A stretch of DNA of 64,000 nt from Gammaproteobacteria bacterium (lineage in GTDB: Bacteria; Pseudomonadota; Gammaproteobacteria; SZUA-140), in assembly GCA_016716465.1 (NCBI GenBank), contig JADJWH010000006.1, positions 62,001 through 126,000 of the forward strand. Reading direction: 5' to 3'. Position numbers and translations under genes: made by a program. The notes beneath the pieces are model-generated. The model was given only the letters and a program-made list of their open reading frames with translations. It made no database searches and was not told where the DNA came from. This document shows positions 15,085 through 22,636 of this stretch, piece by piece (position 1 is the first letter of the stretch; each line of letters begins with the position of its first letter).

Positions 15085-16818
15085 ATGGACAATAATAAAT
15101 TGGCGCCAATCCGGAACGGCCTGCTTGCCCTCCTGCTTTCTATCCTGGCAGGGTGCGCGACGACGCATCAGGCCTCACTCGAACCCGCTGACGTCTCCGA
15201 TACGGGCGACACCGGCGACCTCTATGCGGAAGAGACACCCGGGGACTGGGACGGAATCAACGGCGCCCTGTTCCCCCCGGATCCGGAACACCAGACACTG
15301 GAAACCCATCCGGAACTGGCCGACACGGAAGGCACAGACCCGGGGAACGAAACGGGTGATGCGGAAGCCTCGGGGGCGGACAACGGCACCCCGGATCTGT
15401 GGGACCGCATCCGGGCCGGGTATGGTATTCCCCGTCACGACAACCCGCGCGTACGCGCCGAGCTTGACTGGTACGCCCGCCATCCCGATTACCTCGATCG
15501 CACCATCGACCGCTCGCGCCCCTACCTTTATGTCATCGTCGAGGACCTGGAGCAGCGCGGCATGCCGATGGAAATCGCGCTGCTGCCGATCGTCGAAAGC
15601 GCGTACCAGCCGTTCGCCTATTCGCACGGCCGCGCCGCGGGAATCTGGCAGTTCATCCCGTCGACCGCGCGCCACTACGGACTCAAACTGAACTGGTGGT
15701 ACGACGGTCGCCGCGACATTCTCGCCTCGACGCGCGCCGCGCTGGATTTCCTCCAGGCCCTGCACGACGAACTCGACAATGACTGGCTGCTCGCCCTCGC
15801 CGCCTACAACTCCGGCGCCGGCACGGTGAAACGCGCCGTACAGGCGAATCAGCGGCGCGGCAAGCCGACCGATTTCTGGTCCCTGCAACTGCCGGCCGAG
15901 ACGCGCGCCTACGTACCCAAACTGCTCGCCCTCGCCGAACTCTTCGCCAGCCCCGACACGCATGCGCTCGAGATTCAGTCGGTCCCCGACATGCCGGTGG
16001 TCCGCACGGTACAGACCGGCGCCCAGATCGATCTGGCCAAGGCGGCCGAACTGTCCGAAGTCAGCCTGGATGAGCTCTATCGCCTCAATCCCGGTTTCAA
16101 TCGCTGGGCGACCGATCCCGAGGGCCCGCATCAACTGCTGCTTCCGCTCGACAAGGCGGATCTGTTCGAGGCCAGGATTCCGACCCTGGCCGAGGCCGAC
16201 CGGCTGACCTGGCAGCGCTACATCATCCGCACGGGAGACACCCTCGGCACCATCGCCCAGCGCCACCACACCACGATCGAGGTTCTGCGTCAGGTCAACG
16301 ACATCAAGGGCAATATGATCCGCGCCGGCAATGCCCTGCTCATCCCGGTCTCCTCGCGCAGCCTGTCCGGATACGCCCTGAGCCAGGACGAACGGCTCCG
16401 CACGGTGCAGAACAGCCCGCGCTCGGGCAGCAAACTGGTGTATGCGGTACGCGGCGGCGACACGCTGTGGGATATCGCGCGCGCGCACGGTGTCGCCGTG
16501 ACGCACCTGGCGAACTGGAACGGCATATCACCGCGCGACCCGCTGCACATCGGACAGCGTCTGGTGATCTGGCAGACGCAGAGCGCCACGGCAAGCGTGG
16601 ATACCGGGCCGAACGCCCAGCATCCGCTCAGCAGCGCCACCCGGCGCATCAACTACGTCGTGCGCAAGGGCGACTCGCTCGCGCGCATCTCACAACGCTT
16701 CAACGTCAAGGTCTCCGAACTGCGCGACTGGAACGCCCTGCACAAAAACGATTACCTCCACCCCGGCCAGAAGCTGACGCTGTACGTCGACGTCATAAAC
16801 CAGACCGAGAATATCTGA
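15085..16818 (+). CDS. mltD: Membrane-bound lytic murein transglycosylase D
   Basis: 577 residues from ATG 15085. A lipoprotein signal ends in LLLSILAGC, so the mature protein is lipid-anchored in the outer membrane. After an acidic linker comes the SLT catalytic domain with the Glu in ALLPIVESAYQPFAYS, followed by AAGIWQFIPSTARHYG and ALAAYNSGAGTVKRAV. Three LysM peptidoglycan-binding repeats complete it (starting YIIRTGDTLGTIAQ, YAVRGGDTLWDIAR and YVVRKGDSLARISQ). It cleaves peptidoglycan with formation of 1,6-anhydro-muramic ends. A candidate promoter lies just upstream. Normal architecture for MltD. Confidence 0.95.
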   Translation: MDNNKLAPIRNGLLALLLSILAGCATTHQASLEPADVSDTGDTGDLYAEETPGDWDGINGALFPPDPEHQTLETHPELADTEGTDPGNETGDAEASGADNGTPDLWDRIRAGYGIPRHDNPRVRAELDWYARHPDYLDRTIDRSRPYLYVIVEDLEQRGMPMEIALLPIVESAYQPFAYSHGRAAGIWQFIPSTARHYGLKLNWWYDGRRDILASTRAALDFLQALHDELDNDWLLALAAYNSGAGTVKRAVQANQRRGKPTDFWSLQLPAETRAYVPKLLALAELFASPDTHALEIQSVPDMPVVRTVQTGAQIDLAKAAELSEVSLDELYRLNPGFNRWATDPEGPHQLLLPLDKADLFEARIPTLAEADRLTWQRYIIRTGDTLGTIAQRHHTTIEVLRQVNDIKGNMIRAGNALLIPVSSRSLSGYALSQDERLRTVQNSPRSGSKLVYAVRGGDTLWDIARAHGVAVTHLANWNGISPRDPLHIGQRLVIWQTQSATASVDTGPNAQHPLSSATRRINYVVRKGDSLARISQRFNVKVSELRDWNALHKNDYLHPGQKLTLYVDVINQTENI

Positions 16819-16983
16819 TCCGCGGCACCCGCCCCGGGAACCCTTCCCCGCCGCTCCGCGTCTGAAACGGAGACCCGCCTCTGTCCAACCGAGGAGCCCG
16901 CTCTCAGAGATACAAGGCAATTTACTGTTTTTAATATATAAAATGTTTCGAGCCCGGGGCCGTCCCATCAGAAACCCCTGCGA

Positions 16984-16994
16984 CCTGCCGATAC
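16984..16994 (+). promoter_or_regulatory. Shared motif CCTGCCGATAC (FliA-like -10 element?)
   Basis: CCTGCCGATAC 88 bp before the HD-GYP-like gene, repeated exactly at 18458-18468 before the next gene. GCCGATA matches the -10 core of sigma-28 (FliA) promoters; the -35 TAAA part is not convincing. Both copies are followed by GTAG at the same distance. Confidence 0.4.
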
Positions 16995-17082
16995 CCAAGA
17001 AGTAGAATACACAGCCCCGCGGTATCTTTCGGAACCCCGAAGCACGCACCCGCCCGGCCGCAATCCACTACGCACACAGGCT

Positions 17083-18384
17083 ATGGTTGAATTCACACAG
17101 GAAAAGGTCAGCGTGCAGGATCTCGTCCTCGGCATGTACGTCGCCCGCCTCGATCGCCCCTGGATCGGCACCCCCTTCCCGATCCAGGGCTTTCACATCA
17201 AAAGCCTCGATGAGATCCGTACCCTCGGCAGCTATTGCAGATATGTCTACGTGGACATGGTCAAGAGCAAGATCGAGGCGATCGCGGCCCCGGCGGCGAA
17301 CGGCAAACCCGCCCGCAGCGAACGCAAGAGCAGGCAGGCGCGCGCCTACGTCAACCTGAGGGTCGACGAATCGAGCTACCCCCGCACCCGCAGCATCCGG
17401 CAGGAAATCTCCGCCGCAGGCAATCTCCAGCGGGACATGGCCGCCGCGGTCGACAGCGTGATGAAGGAGATCGCGAGCGGGAAGCCCGCGAACATTCCGG
17501 CGACGCGCAGGGTGGCGAACCGGATGATCGACAGCATCCTGCGCAATCCCGACGCTTCCATCTGGATCGCGCGCGTCCGTGACAAGGACACCTATACCTA
17601 CGGCCACAGCGTGCGCTCGTCCGTCTGGGCCATCACCTTCGGGCGCCATCTCGGCCTGCGCAAGGAACGTCTGGAAAATCTTGCCATGGGCGTGCTGCTG
17701 TCCGAGGTCGGCTACACGCGCCTGCCGACGGAGATCCTCACCCGGAAGGAAGGCCTGACGGCGGATGAGCACGAAGTCATGAAAAAACACGTCGAGTACA
17801 GTGTGGAGATCCTGAGGGAGATTCAGGGGATCAACGAAGATATCCTGTGGACGGTGCGCACCCATCACGAACGCTACAACGGCTCGGGCTTTCCCAAGGG
17901 ACTGCGCGGCAACCAGATCCCCCTGCTCGGCAAGATCGCCGGTATCGTCGATTTCTACGACGCCGTGATCGCGCCGCGCTTTGACGAAGAGGCGTTGTCG
18001 CCGGCGGACGCGATGGCCCGCCTGCACGATATGCGCGACGAGGAATTCCAGGCCGAACTGGTCGACGAATTCATCCAGGCCATCGGCATCTACCCGGCCG
18101 GCTCGCTGATCGAACTCAGCACCGGCGAGGTGGGCATCATCACCGAACAGAATCACGACCGCCGGCTGCGTCCCAAGATCATGCTGATCCTGGATCGCGA
18201 CAAGCAACCGATGAAGAAGACCACCGAGATCGACCTCCTGACCTATACCCAGGACAGCGACGGACAACCGGTCGACATCCAGAAGGGTCTCCCGGACGGC
18301 GCGTACGGCATCGATCTGACCCAATTCCGCAGCAACATCCTCTCCCGCCTGCTCGGCCTCGGCCATACCCTGTTCCGTCACTGA
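17083..18384 (+). CDS. HD-GYP-family protein with degenerate HD site
   Basis: 433 residues. The N-terminal DUF3391-type domain (SVQDLVLGMYVARLDRPW) precedes an HD-GYP domain. Active HD-GYP enzymes hydrolyse cyclic di-GMP using an HD pair and the GYP motif. Here the first His is kept (TYGHSVRSS, H175), but the HD position reads LLSEVGYTRLP, with S207-E208 replacing His-Asp. HHE (261-263) and GSGFP remain. Loss of two metal ligands suggests it no longer hydrolyses c-di-GMP and may act as a sensor or scaffold (inference). Residues 60-115 form a basic linker. It shares an upstream motif with the following GspE-like gene. Confidence 0.85.
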   Translation: MVEFTQEKVSVQDLVLGMYVARLDRPWIGTPFPIQGFHIKSLDEIRTLGSYCRYVYVDMVKSKIEAIAAPAANGKPARSERKSRQARAYVNLRVDESSYPRTRSIRQEISAAGNLQRDMAAAVDSVMKEIASGKPANIPATRRVANRMIDSILRNPDASIWIARVRDKDTYTYGHSVRSSVWAITFGRHLGLRKERLENLAMGVLLSEVGYTRLPTEILTRKEGLTADEHEVMKKHVEYSVEILREIQGINEDILWTVRTHHERYNGSGFPKGLRGNQIPLLGKIAGIVDFYDAVIAPRFDEEALSPADAMARLHDMRDEEFQAELVDEFIQAIGIYPAGSLIELSTGEVGIITEQNHDRRLRPKIMLILDRDKQPMKKTTEIDLLTYTQDSDGQPVDIQKGLPDGAYGIDLTQFRSNILSRLLGLGHTLFRH

Positions 18385-18457
18385 GGCGCCGGGTCCGCCC
18401 TCCAGGTCCCCGGGGAGGCGGGGAAATAATTCCCTTACCTTTTATCTAGTTCCGCAT

Positions 18458-18468
18458 CCTGCCGATAC
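18458..18468 (+). promoter_or_regulatory. Shared motif CCTGCCGATAC, second copy
   Basis: Exact copy of the element at 16984-16994, here 94 bp before the GspE/PilB-like gene and followed by TAAAGTCGTAG. Suggests co-regulation of the two genes by a common factor. Confidence 0.4.
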
Positions 18469-18561
18469 TAAAGTCGTAGCCCGAAATCCGCTGCCGCCCT
18501 TCCTGTCCAGGCGGCCCGCGGAGAACGGAATATTTTTTAGATAACAATAGGATGCAGAATT

Positions 18562-20871
18562 ATGAGCAGCGCCAGCCATGTAATCGATCTTCCCGTATCT
18601 CCACTGCGCTCCACGGTGGCGGAAGGAAATCTGCTGAACGCGCCGGTGGCGGCCACCCTGATGAGCGGCAAGACCGTCACCGGACGACTGGTCACCCTCG
18701 ACGGGCCGCAGGCGGTCCTGACCCTGCACAGCAGCGAGAAAGGGCGCTCGATCATTAAATTCTCCGATCTGCGGCAACTGAATTTCATCAGCAAACACCC
18801 GACCAACACCGCCAAGCATCCGCTGCTGCAGGATAATGCCGGGGTCGTTTCGATGCCGCGCGCGGTGGAGGATTTTCACGTCACCTTCACCGATGGCCGG
18901 TTTCTGGCCGGACGCACCCGCGGATCCTTCGTCGATGACGTCGGGCTGCACCTGTTTCAGCTGGTCGGCAGCGCCTACATCAGCCGCATATTCATTCCGG
19001 CCCAGGTCGTGAAGAAATACAGCATCGGCAACGGCAAATCCGTCACCACGCACCCGCACGGCGGCACCAGGACCCAGAAGTCCGAGGTAGCGGGTGAAAA
19101 GAAACCGGCCTACAACCGCCGCAAGACGGATCGCAAGGCCAGTGGGCTGGCGGCCAACTCCATACAGCTCGAACAGGCGCTCGACAAGCAGGCGGGGCAG
19201 ACCGGCAATGCGCTGCTCGGCGCGAAACAGATCGGCGCGATGCTGGTCGAGGCCGGCATCATCACGCCCGAGCAGCTCGAGGCCGCGCTGAAGTCCCAAC
19301 AGGAAGACCGTACACAAAAACTCGGGGAGATCCTGGTCCGGATGGGGACCGTGTCGGCGCACGACATCTACCGCACACTCGCCCACAAGTTCGGGCTCCC
19401 CTTCGTGCTGCTGCGCAACTTTTATATCGATCTGGAGTGCCTGAATCTGGTGCCGGCGGACGTCGCGCAGAAATACATGCTGATCCCCCTGGTCATCCAC
19501 CAGAACCGTCTGGTCGTGGCCATGGACGATCCCGCCAACACCGAGGCCCTTACACTGCTCCGCTTCATCACCCGCCTCACCATCGAGCCGACCATCGCCA
19601 CGCGGGAGGATATCCACTGGGCGCTCGGCAAGTATTACGGCGCCGTCAGGGCACAGGCCGCGCCGGCGCCCGCAGCGACGATCGAGAAGGCGTCCACCGC
19701 GCCGGCGGAGAAGCCTGCGGAATCCGCCGCGACCGACAGCGCCAAACCGATCATCAGCTTCGTCGACAACACCTTCCTTGACGCCATCCAGCGCAACGCC
19801 GTCGATGTGCATTTCGCACCCAAGCGGGATTACGTCGAGCTGCTGTTCCGCATCGATGGCGCGCTGATCCCGATCCGGCGCTTCAGCAAGGTCCTGTACC
19901 CGAAGGTGCTGGATCGCCTCCGGATCATGGCCGGCATGGGTTCCGCTTCCGGCGCGCGCCAGGGCCGCACCTCGATCGTCAGCAATGACCTGATCCATGA
20001 GCTGCGCATCTCCCTGCGCAACGGCGCCGATGGCGAGGAAGCGGTGATACACCTGCTCAATACCGGAACGCGGCTGAGTCCGCTGGGCAAGCTCGGCCTG
20101 AGCACGCATGACGAGTTCCTGTTCATGGAGGAGCTGAGCAAGACCTATTCCATGGTTCTGGTCACGGGTCCGGAGAATTCGGACAAGTCCGCTACCCTGT
20201 ACGCCGCGATGCTCGCGCTGAAGGCACAGAACCTGCGCATCCTGACGCTGGAGGACCCGGTCAGCTATCACCTGCCCGGCATCGATCAGATCCAGCTCGA
20301 ACCCAGGGCCGGCTACGCGGGCCTGATCAGTCACATGGACCTGAAGAGCACCGACGTGGTCATGTTCGGCGAACTGCGCGACGAGGAAACCGTGGCCTGC
20401 GCCATCGACACCGCGCTGAACAAACATCTGGTGCTGGGCAAGCTGCATGCGGACAATACCATCGAAGCCGTCATGAAACTGACGCAGATGGGTATCAAAC
20501 CGCGCCAGCTCAAGGCCTCGCTGCCCTGCGTACTCGCCCAGCGTGCACTGCGCCTGAACTGCAGCCACTGCCTGGAGAGCGAGGACGCGCCGGAGGAGAT
20601 GCGCCGCGCACTCGGCGTCGGCACGGACGAGGTCTTCTACCGCGGCAAGGGCTGCCACCGCTGCAACCATACGGGCTACCAGGGGCGCATCATCGTGTAT
20701 GAGATGCTGGAGATGACTCCGGAGATCTACACCTTGCTGGAAAACGGCGCCACGGCGGCTGACCTCCGCCAACAGGCCATCAAGCACGGCATGGTCACCC
20801 TGATGGAAAGCGCACTGAGCCAGGCCAGGAAACGCACCGTCTCGCTCGCCGAAGCCTACCAGAACGGCTGA
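18562..20871 (+). CDS. GspE/PilB-like ATPase with altered Walker A and N-terminal extension
   Basis: 769 residues. Residues 1-190 hold two related beta-rich units (LMSGKTVTGRLVTLDG; TFTDGRFLAGRTRG) not usual in PilB. From about 222 there is a MshEN-type c-di-GMP-binding domain (IGAMLVEAGIITPEQLEAAL; LGEILVRMGTVSAHDIYRTL). A type II/IV secretion ATPase domain follows: Walker B-like VVMFGELRDEET, His box LGKLHADNTIEAV and a tetracysteine zinc site (LNCSHCLES, GCHRCNHTGY). The P-loop is G536-PENS-D541-K542-S543 instead of GPTGSGKST, and the Asp box is AVDVHFAP. ATP binding may be weakened, so this may be a non-canonical paralogue. No pilus or secretion genes are adjacent. Confidence 0.88.
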   Translation: MSSASHVIDLPVSPLRSTVAEGNLLNAPVAATLMSGKTVTGRLVTLDGPQAVLTLHSSEKGRSIIKFSDLRQLNFISKHPTNTAKHPLLQDNAGVVSMPRAVEDFHVTFTDGRFLAGRTRGSFVDDVGLHLFQLVGSAYISRIFIPAQVVKKYSIGNGKSVTTHPHGGTRTQKSEVAGEKKPAYNRRKTDRKASGLAANSIQLEQALDKQAGQTGNALLGAKQIGAMLVEAGIITPEQLEAALKSQQEDRTQKLGEILVRMGTVSAHDIYRTLAHKFGLPFVLLRNFYIDLECLNLVPADVAQKYMLIPLVIHQNRLVVAMDDPANTEALTLLRFITRLTIEPTIATREDIHWALGKYYGAVRAQAAPAPAATIEKASTAPAEKPAESAATDSAKPIISFVDNTFLDAIQRNAVDVHFAPKRDYVELLFRIDGALIPIRRFSKVLYPKVLDRLRIMAGMGSASGARQGRTSIVSNDLIHELRISLRNGADGEEAVIHLLNTGTRLSPLGKLGLSTHDEFLFMEELSKTYSMVLVTGPENSDKSATLYAAMLALKAQNLRILTLEDPVSYHLPGIDQIQLEPRAGYAGLISHMDLKSTDVVMFGELRDEETVACAIDTALNKHLVLGKLHADNTIEAVMKLTQMGIKPRQLKASLPCVLAQRALRLNCSHCLESEDAPEEMRRALGVGTDEVFYRGKGCHRCNHTGYQGRIIVYEMLEMTPEIYTLLENGATAADLRQQAIKHGMVTLMESALSQARKRTVSLAEAYQNG

Positions 20872-21244
20872 AGCGAAACCCGCCCGCCGGCCGCGCCTCC
20901 CGATGGGAGGCCGCGTGCGGCGGCGCATCTCCGGTCGGGGACACAAGCGCCCCACGGATTGACCACCGATACCCCGCCCCGCGCAGGACACCGTGATGAC
21001 CGGCGAGGCGCATGATAATTCAATCAGATAACCCTGAACTCTCAGGTCAGTGATCAATACATGCGCCCATCTGGCGCAACATTCGCCCCGGCGCGAACCG
21101 GTCCGCGACCACAGCACGAACGGATTTCACTCGATCAATGAATCACATAGCTTGCTCTGCTCAGACTTTCTGTCATTATTGCTCGCACAGGGGTTTCCCT
21201 TGGGCTCCAGTAATATCAATGCGCTGCGCAGAGGACCTTCCGTG
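20872..21244. other. Intergenic region with structured leader
   Basis: 373 bp without a gene between the GspE-like gene and the permease. It contains the structured element at 21007-21077, a GC-rich hairpin near 20895-20925 (GGCCGCGCCTCCC against GGGAGGCCGCG) and a hairpin TTCGC/GCGAA near 21083-21098. The long open frame from 21050 into the permease is not a credible N-terminus. Confidence 0.5.
21007..21077 (+). promoter_or_regulatory. Candidate structured RNA leader (riboswitch-like)
   Basis: GGCGCATG (21007-21014) pairs with CATGCGCC (21060-21067). Within it are hairpins TGAT/ATCA (21013-21026) and CCTGA-ACTC-TCAGG (21033-21046), giving a possible three-way junction. The right outer arm can instead pair with GGCGC at 21073-21077 (GCGCC-CATCT-GGCGC), so two mutually exclusive folds exist upstream of an amino-acid permease. 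No known riboswitch class is recognised and no poly-T follows. Confidence 0.4.
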
Positions 21245-22636
21245 ATGAATCTCTTCCGAACCAAGGCAATCAACGCCGATATGTACTGCGACACCGGGCT
21301 GCGGCGCTGCCTATCCGCCTTCGACCTGACGATGCTCGGCATCGGCGCGATCATCGGAGCGGGCATCTTCGTGCTGACCGGAATCGCGGCGGCCACCAAG
21401 GCCGGGCCGGCCATCATGCTGTCCTTCGTACTGGCGGGGTTCGCCTGCGCCTTCGCCGCACTCGCGTACGCGGAGCTGGCCGCGGCGGTGGGCGGCTGCG
21501 GCAGCGCCTACGGTTACGCCTATGCTGGCTTCGGCGAATTCATCGCCTGGATCATCGGCTGGGACCTCATCCTCGAATACGGCGTCGCCACCGCGGCCGT
21601 CGCCATCGGCTGGTCGGGGTATCTGAACAACGCGCTCACAGCCATCGGCCTGCCGCTCCCGCCCGAGCTGACGCACGGCCCGGCGGAAGGCGGGCTCGTC
21701 AACCTCGCCGCGGCGGCGATCATCCTGGTGCTGGCGGTCCTGCTTGCCGTCGGCGTCCACTACAGCGCCCGCTTCAACGCCGCCATGGTGCTGATCAAGG
21801 TCAGCGCGATCGCCGTCTTCATCGCGGTCGCCTCCGGCCATGTCGACCCGGGCAACTGGGTTCCGTTCCTGCCCTTCGGCTGGGAGGGCGTGGCGAGCGG
21901 CGCGGCGCTGATCTTCTTCGCCTATATCGGCTTCGACGCCGTCTCGACCGCCACGGAGGAAACCGTCAACCCGCCCCGCGACGTACCGATCGGCATCATC
22001 GCCTCGCTCGGGGTCTGCACGGTGATCTACATCCTCGTGTCGGGGCTGCTGACCGGCATCGTGCCCTATCACACGCTCAACGTGGCCTCGCCGGTGGCGG
22101 ACGCCCTGTTGCGCCTCGGCCACCAGTGGGCGTCCGCGGTGATCGCGGCCGGCGCGATCGCGGGCCTGACCACGGTGATGCTGGTGCTGTTCTACGCCCT
22201 TACCCGCATCTTCCTCGCGATGTCGCGCGACGGTCTGCTGCCGCCGGGCATCTCGCGCATCCACCCGGGGACGAAGACGCCGGTCCGCACCATCCTGGCC
22301 AGCGGGGTGGTCATGGCCGCCATCGCGGGATTCACCCCGATCGGGGACGTCGCCGAACTGGTCAACATCGGCACGCTGGCCGCGTTCGTGCTGGTGTGCG
22401 GCGGCGTCATCGCCCTGCGTCGCACCCACCCCGACCTGCCGCGCCCGTTCCGCAGCCCGTGGATGCCGGTCGCGCCGCTGCTCGGCATCGCCTTCTGCCT
22501 GTATCTGATGACCAGCCTGCCGCTGGTGACCTGGATCCGGTTCGTGGTCTGGCTGGCGCTGGGAATGGTGGTCTATTTCCTGTATTCGATGCGCCACAGC
22601 GCGCTGGCGCGTCCGCCGCAGCAAGGCCAGGGCTAG
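21245..22636 (+). CDS. APC-superfamily amino-acid permease (cationic amino-acid type)
   Basis: 463 residues from ATG 21245 with GAGGA upstream. About 12 membrane helices. The N-terminal signature AFDLTMLGIGAIIGAGIFVL is the APC substrate-binding helix, followed by LSFVLAGFACAFAALAYAEL and FAYIGFDAVSTATEETVNP, typical of the YfnA/CAT cationic amino-acid transporter group. It probably imports an amino acid by proton symport across the inner membrane; the substrate cannot be told. The gene is the last of the block inserted between mltD and yejF. Its stop overlaps the convergent yejF stop in the tetranucleotide CTAG. Confidence 0.9.
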   Translation: MNLFRTKAINADMYCDTGLRRCLSAFDLTMLGIGAIIGAGIFVLTGIAAATKAGPAIMLSFVLAGFACAFAALAYAELAAAVGGCGSAYGYAYAGFGEFIAWIIGWDLILEYGVATAAVAIGWSGYLNNALTAIGLPLPPELTHGPAEGGLVNLAAAAIILVLAVLLAVGVHYSARFNAAMVLIKVSAIAVFIAVASGHVDPGNWVPFLPFGWEGVASGAALIFFAYIGFDAVSTATEETVNPPRDVPIGIIASLGVCTVIYILVSGLLTGIVPYHTLNVASPVADALLRLGHQWASAVIAAGAIAGLTTVMLVLFYALTRIFLAMSRDGLLPPGISRIHPGTKTPVRTILASGVVMAAIAGFTPIGDVAELVNIGTLAAFVLVCGGVIALRRTHPDLPRPFRSPWMPVAPLLGIAFCLYLMTSLPLVTWIRFVVWLALGMVVYFLYSMRHSALARPPQQGQG

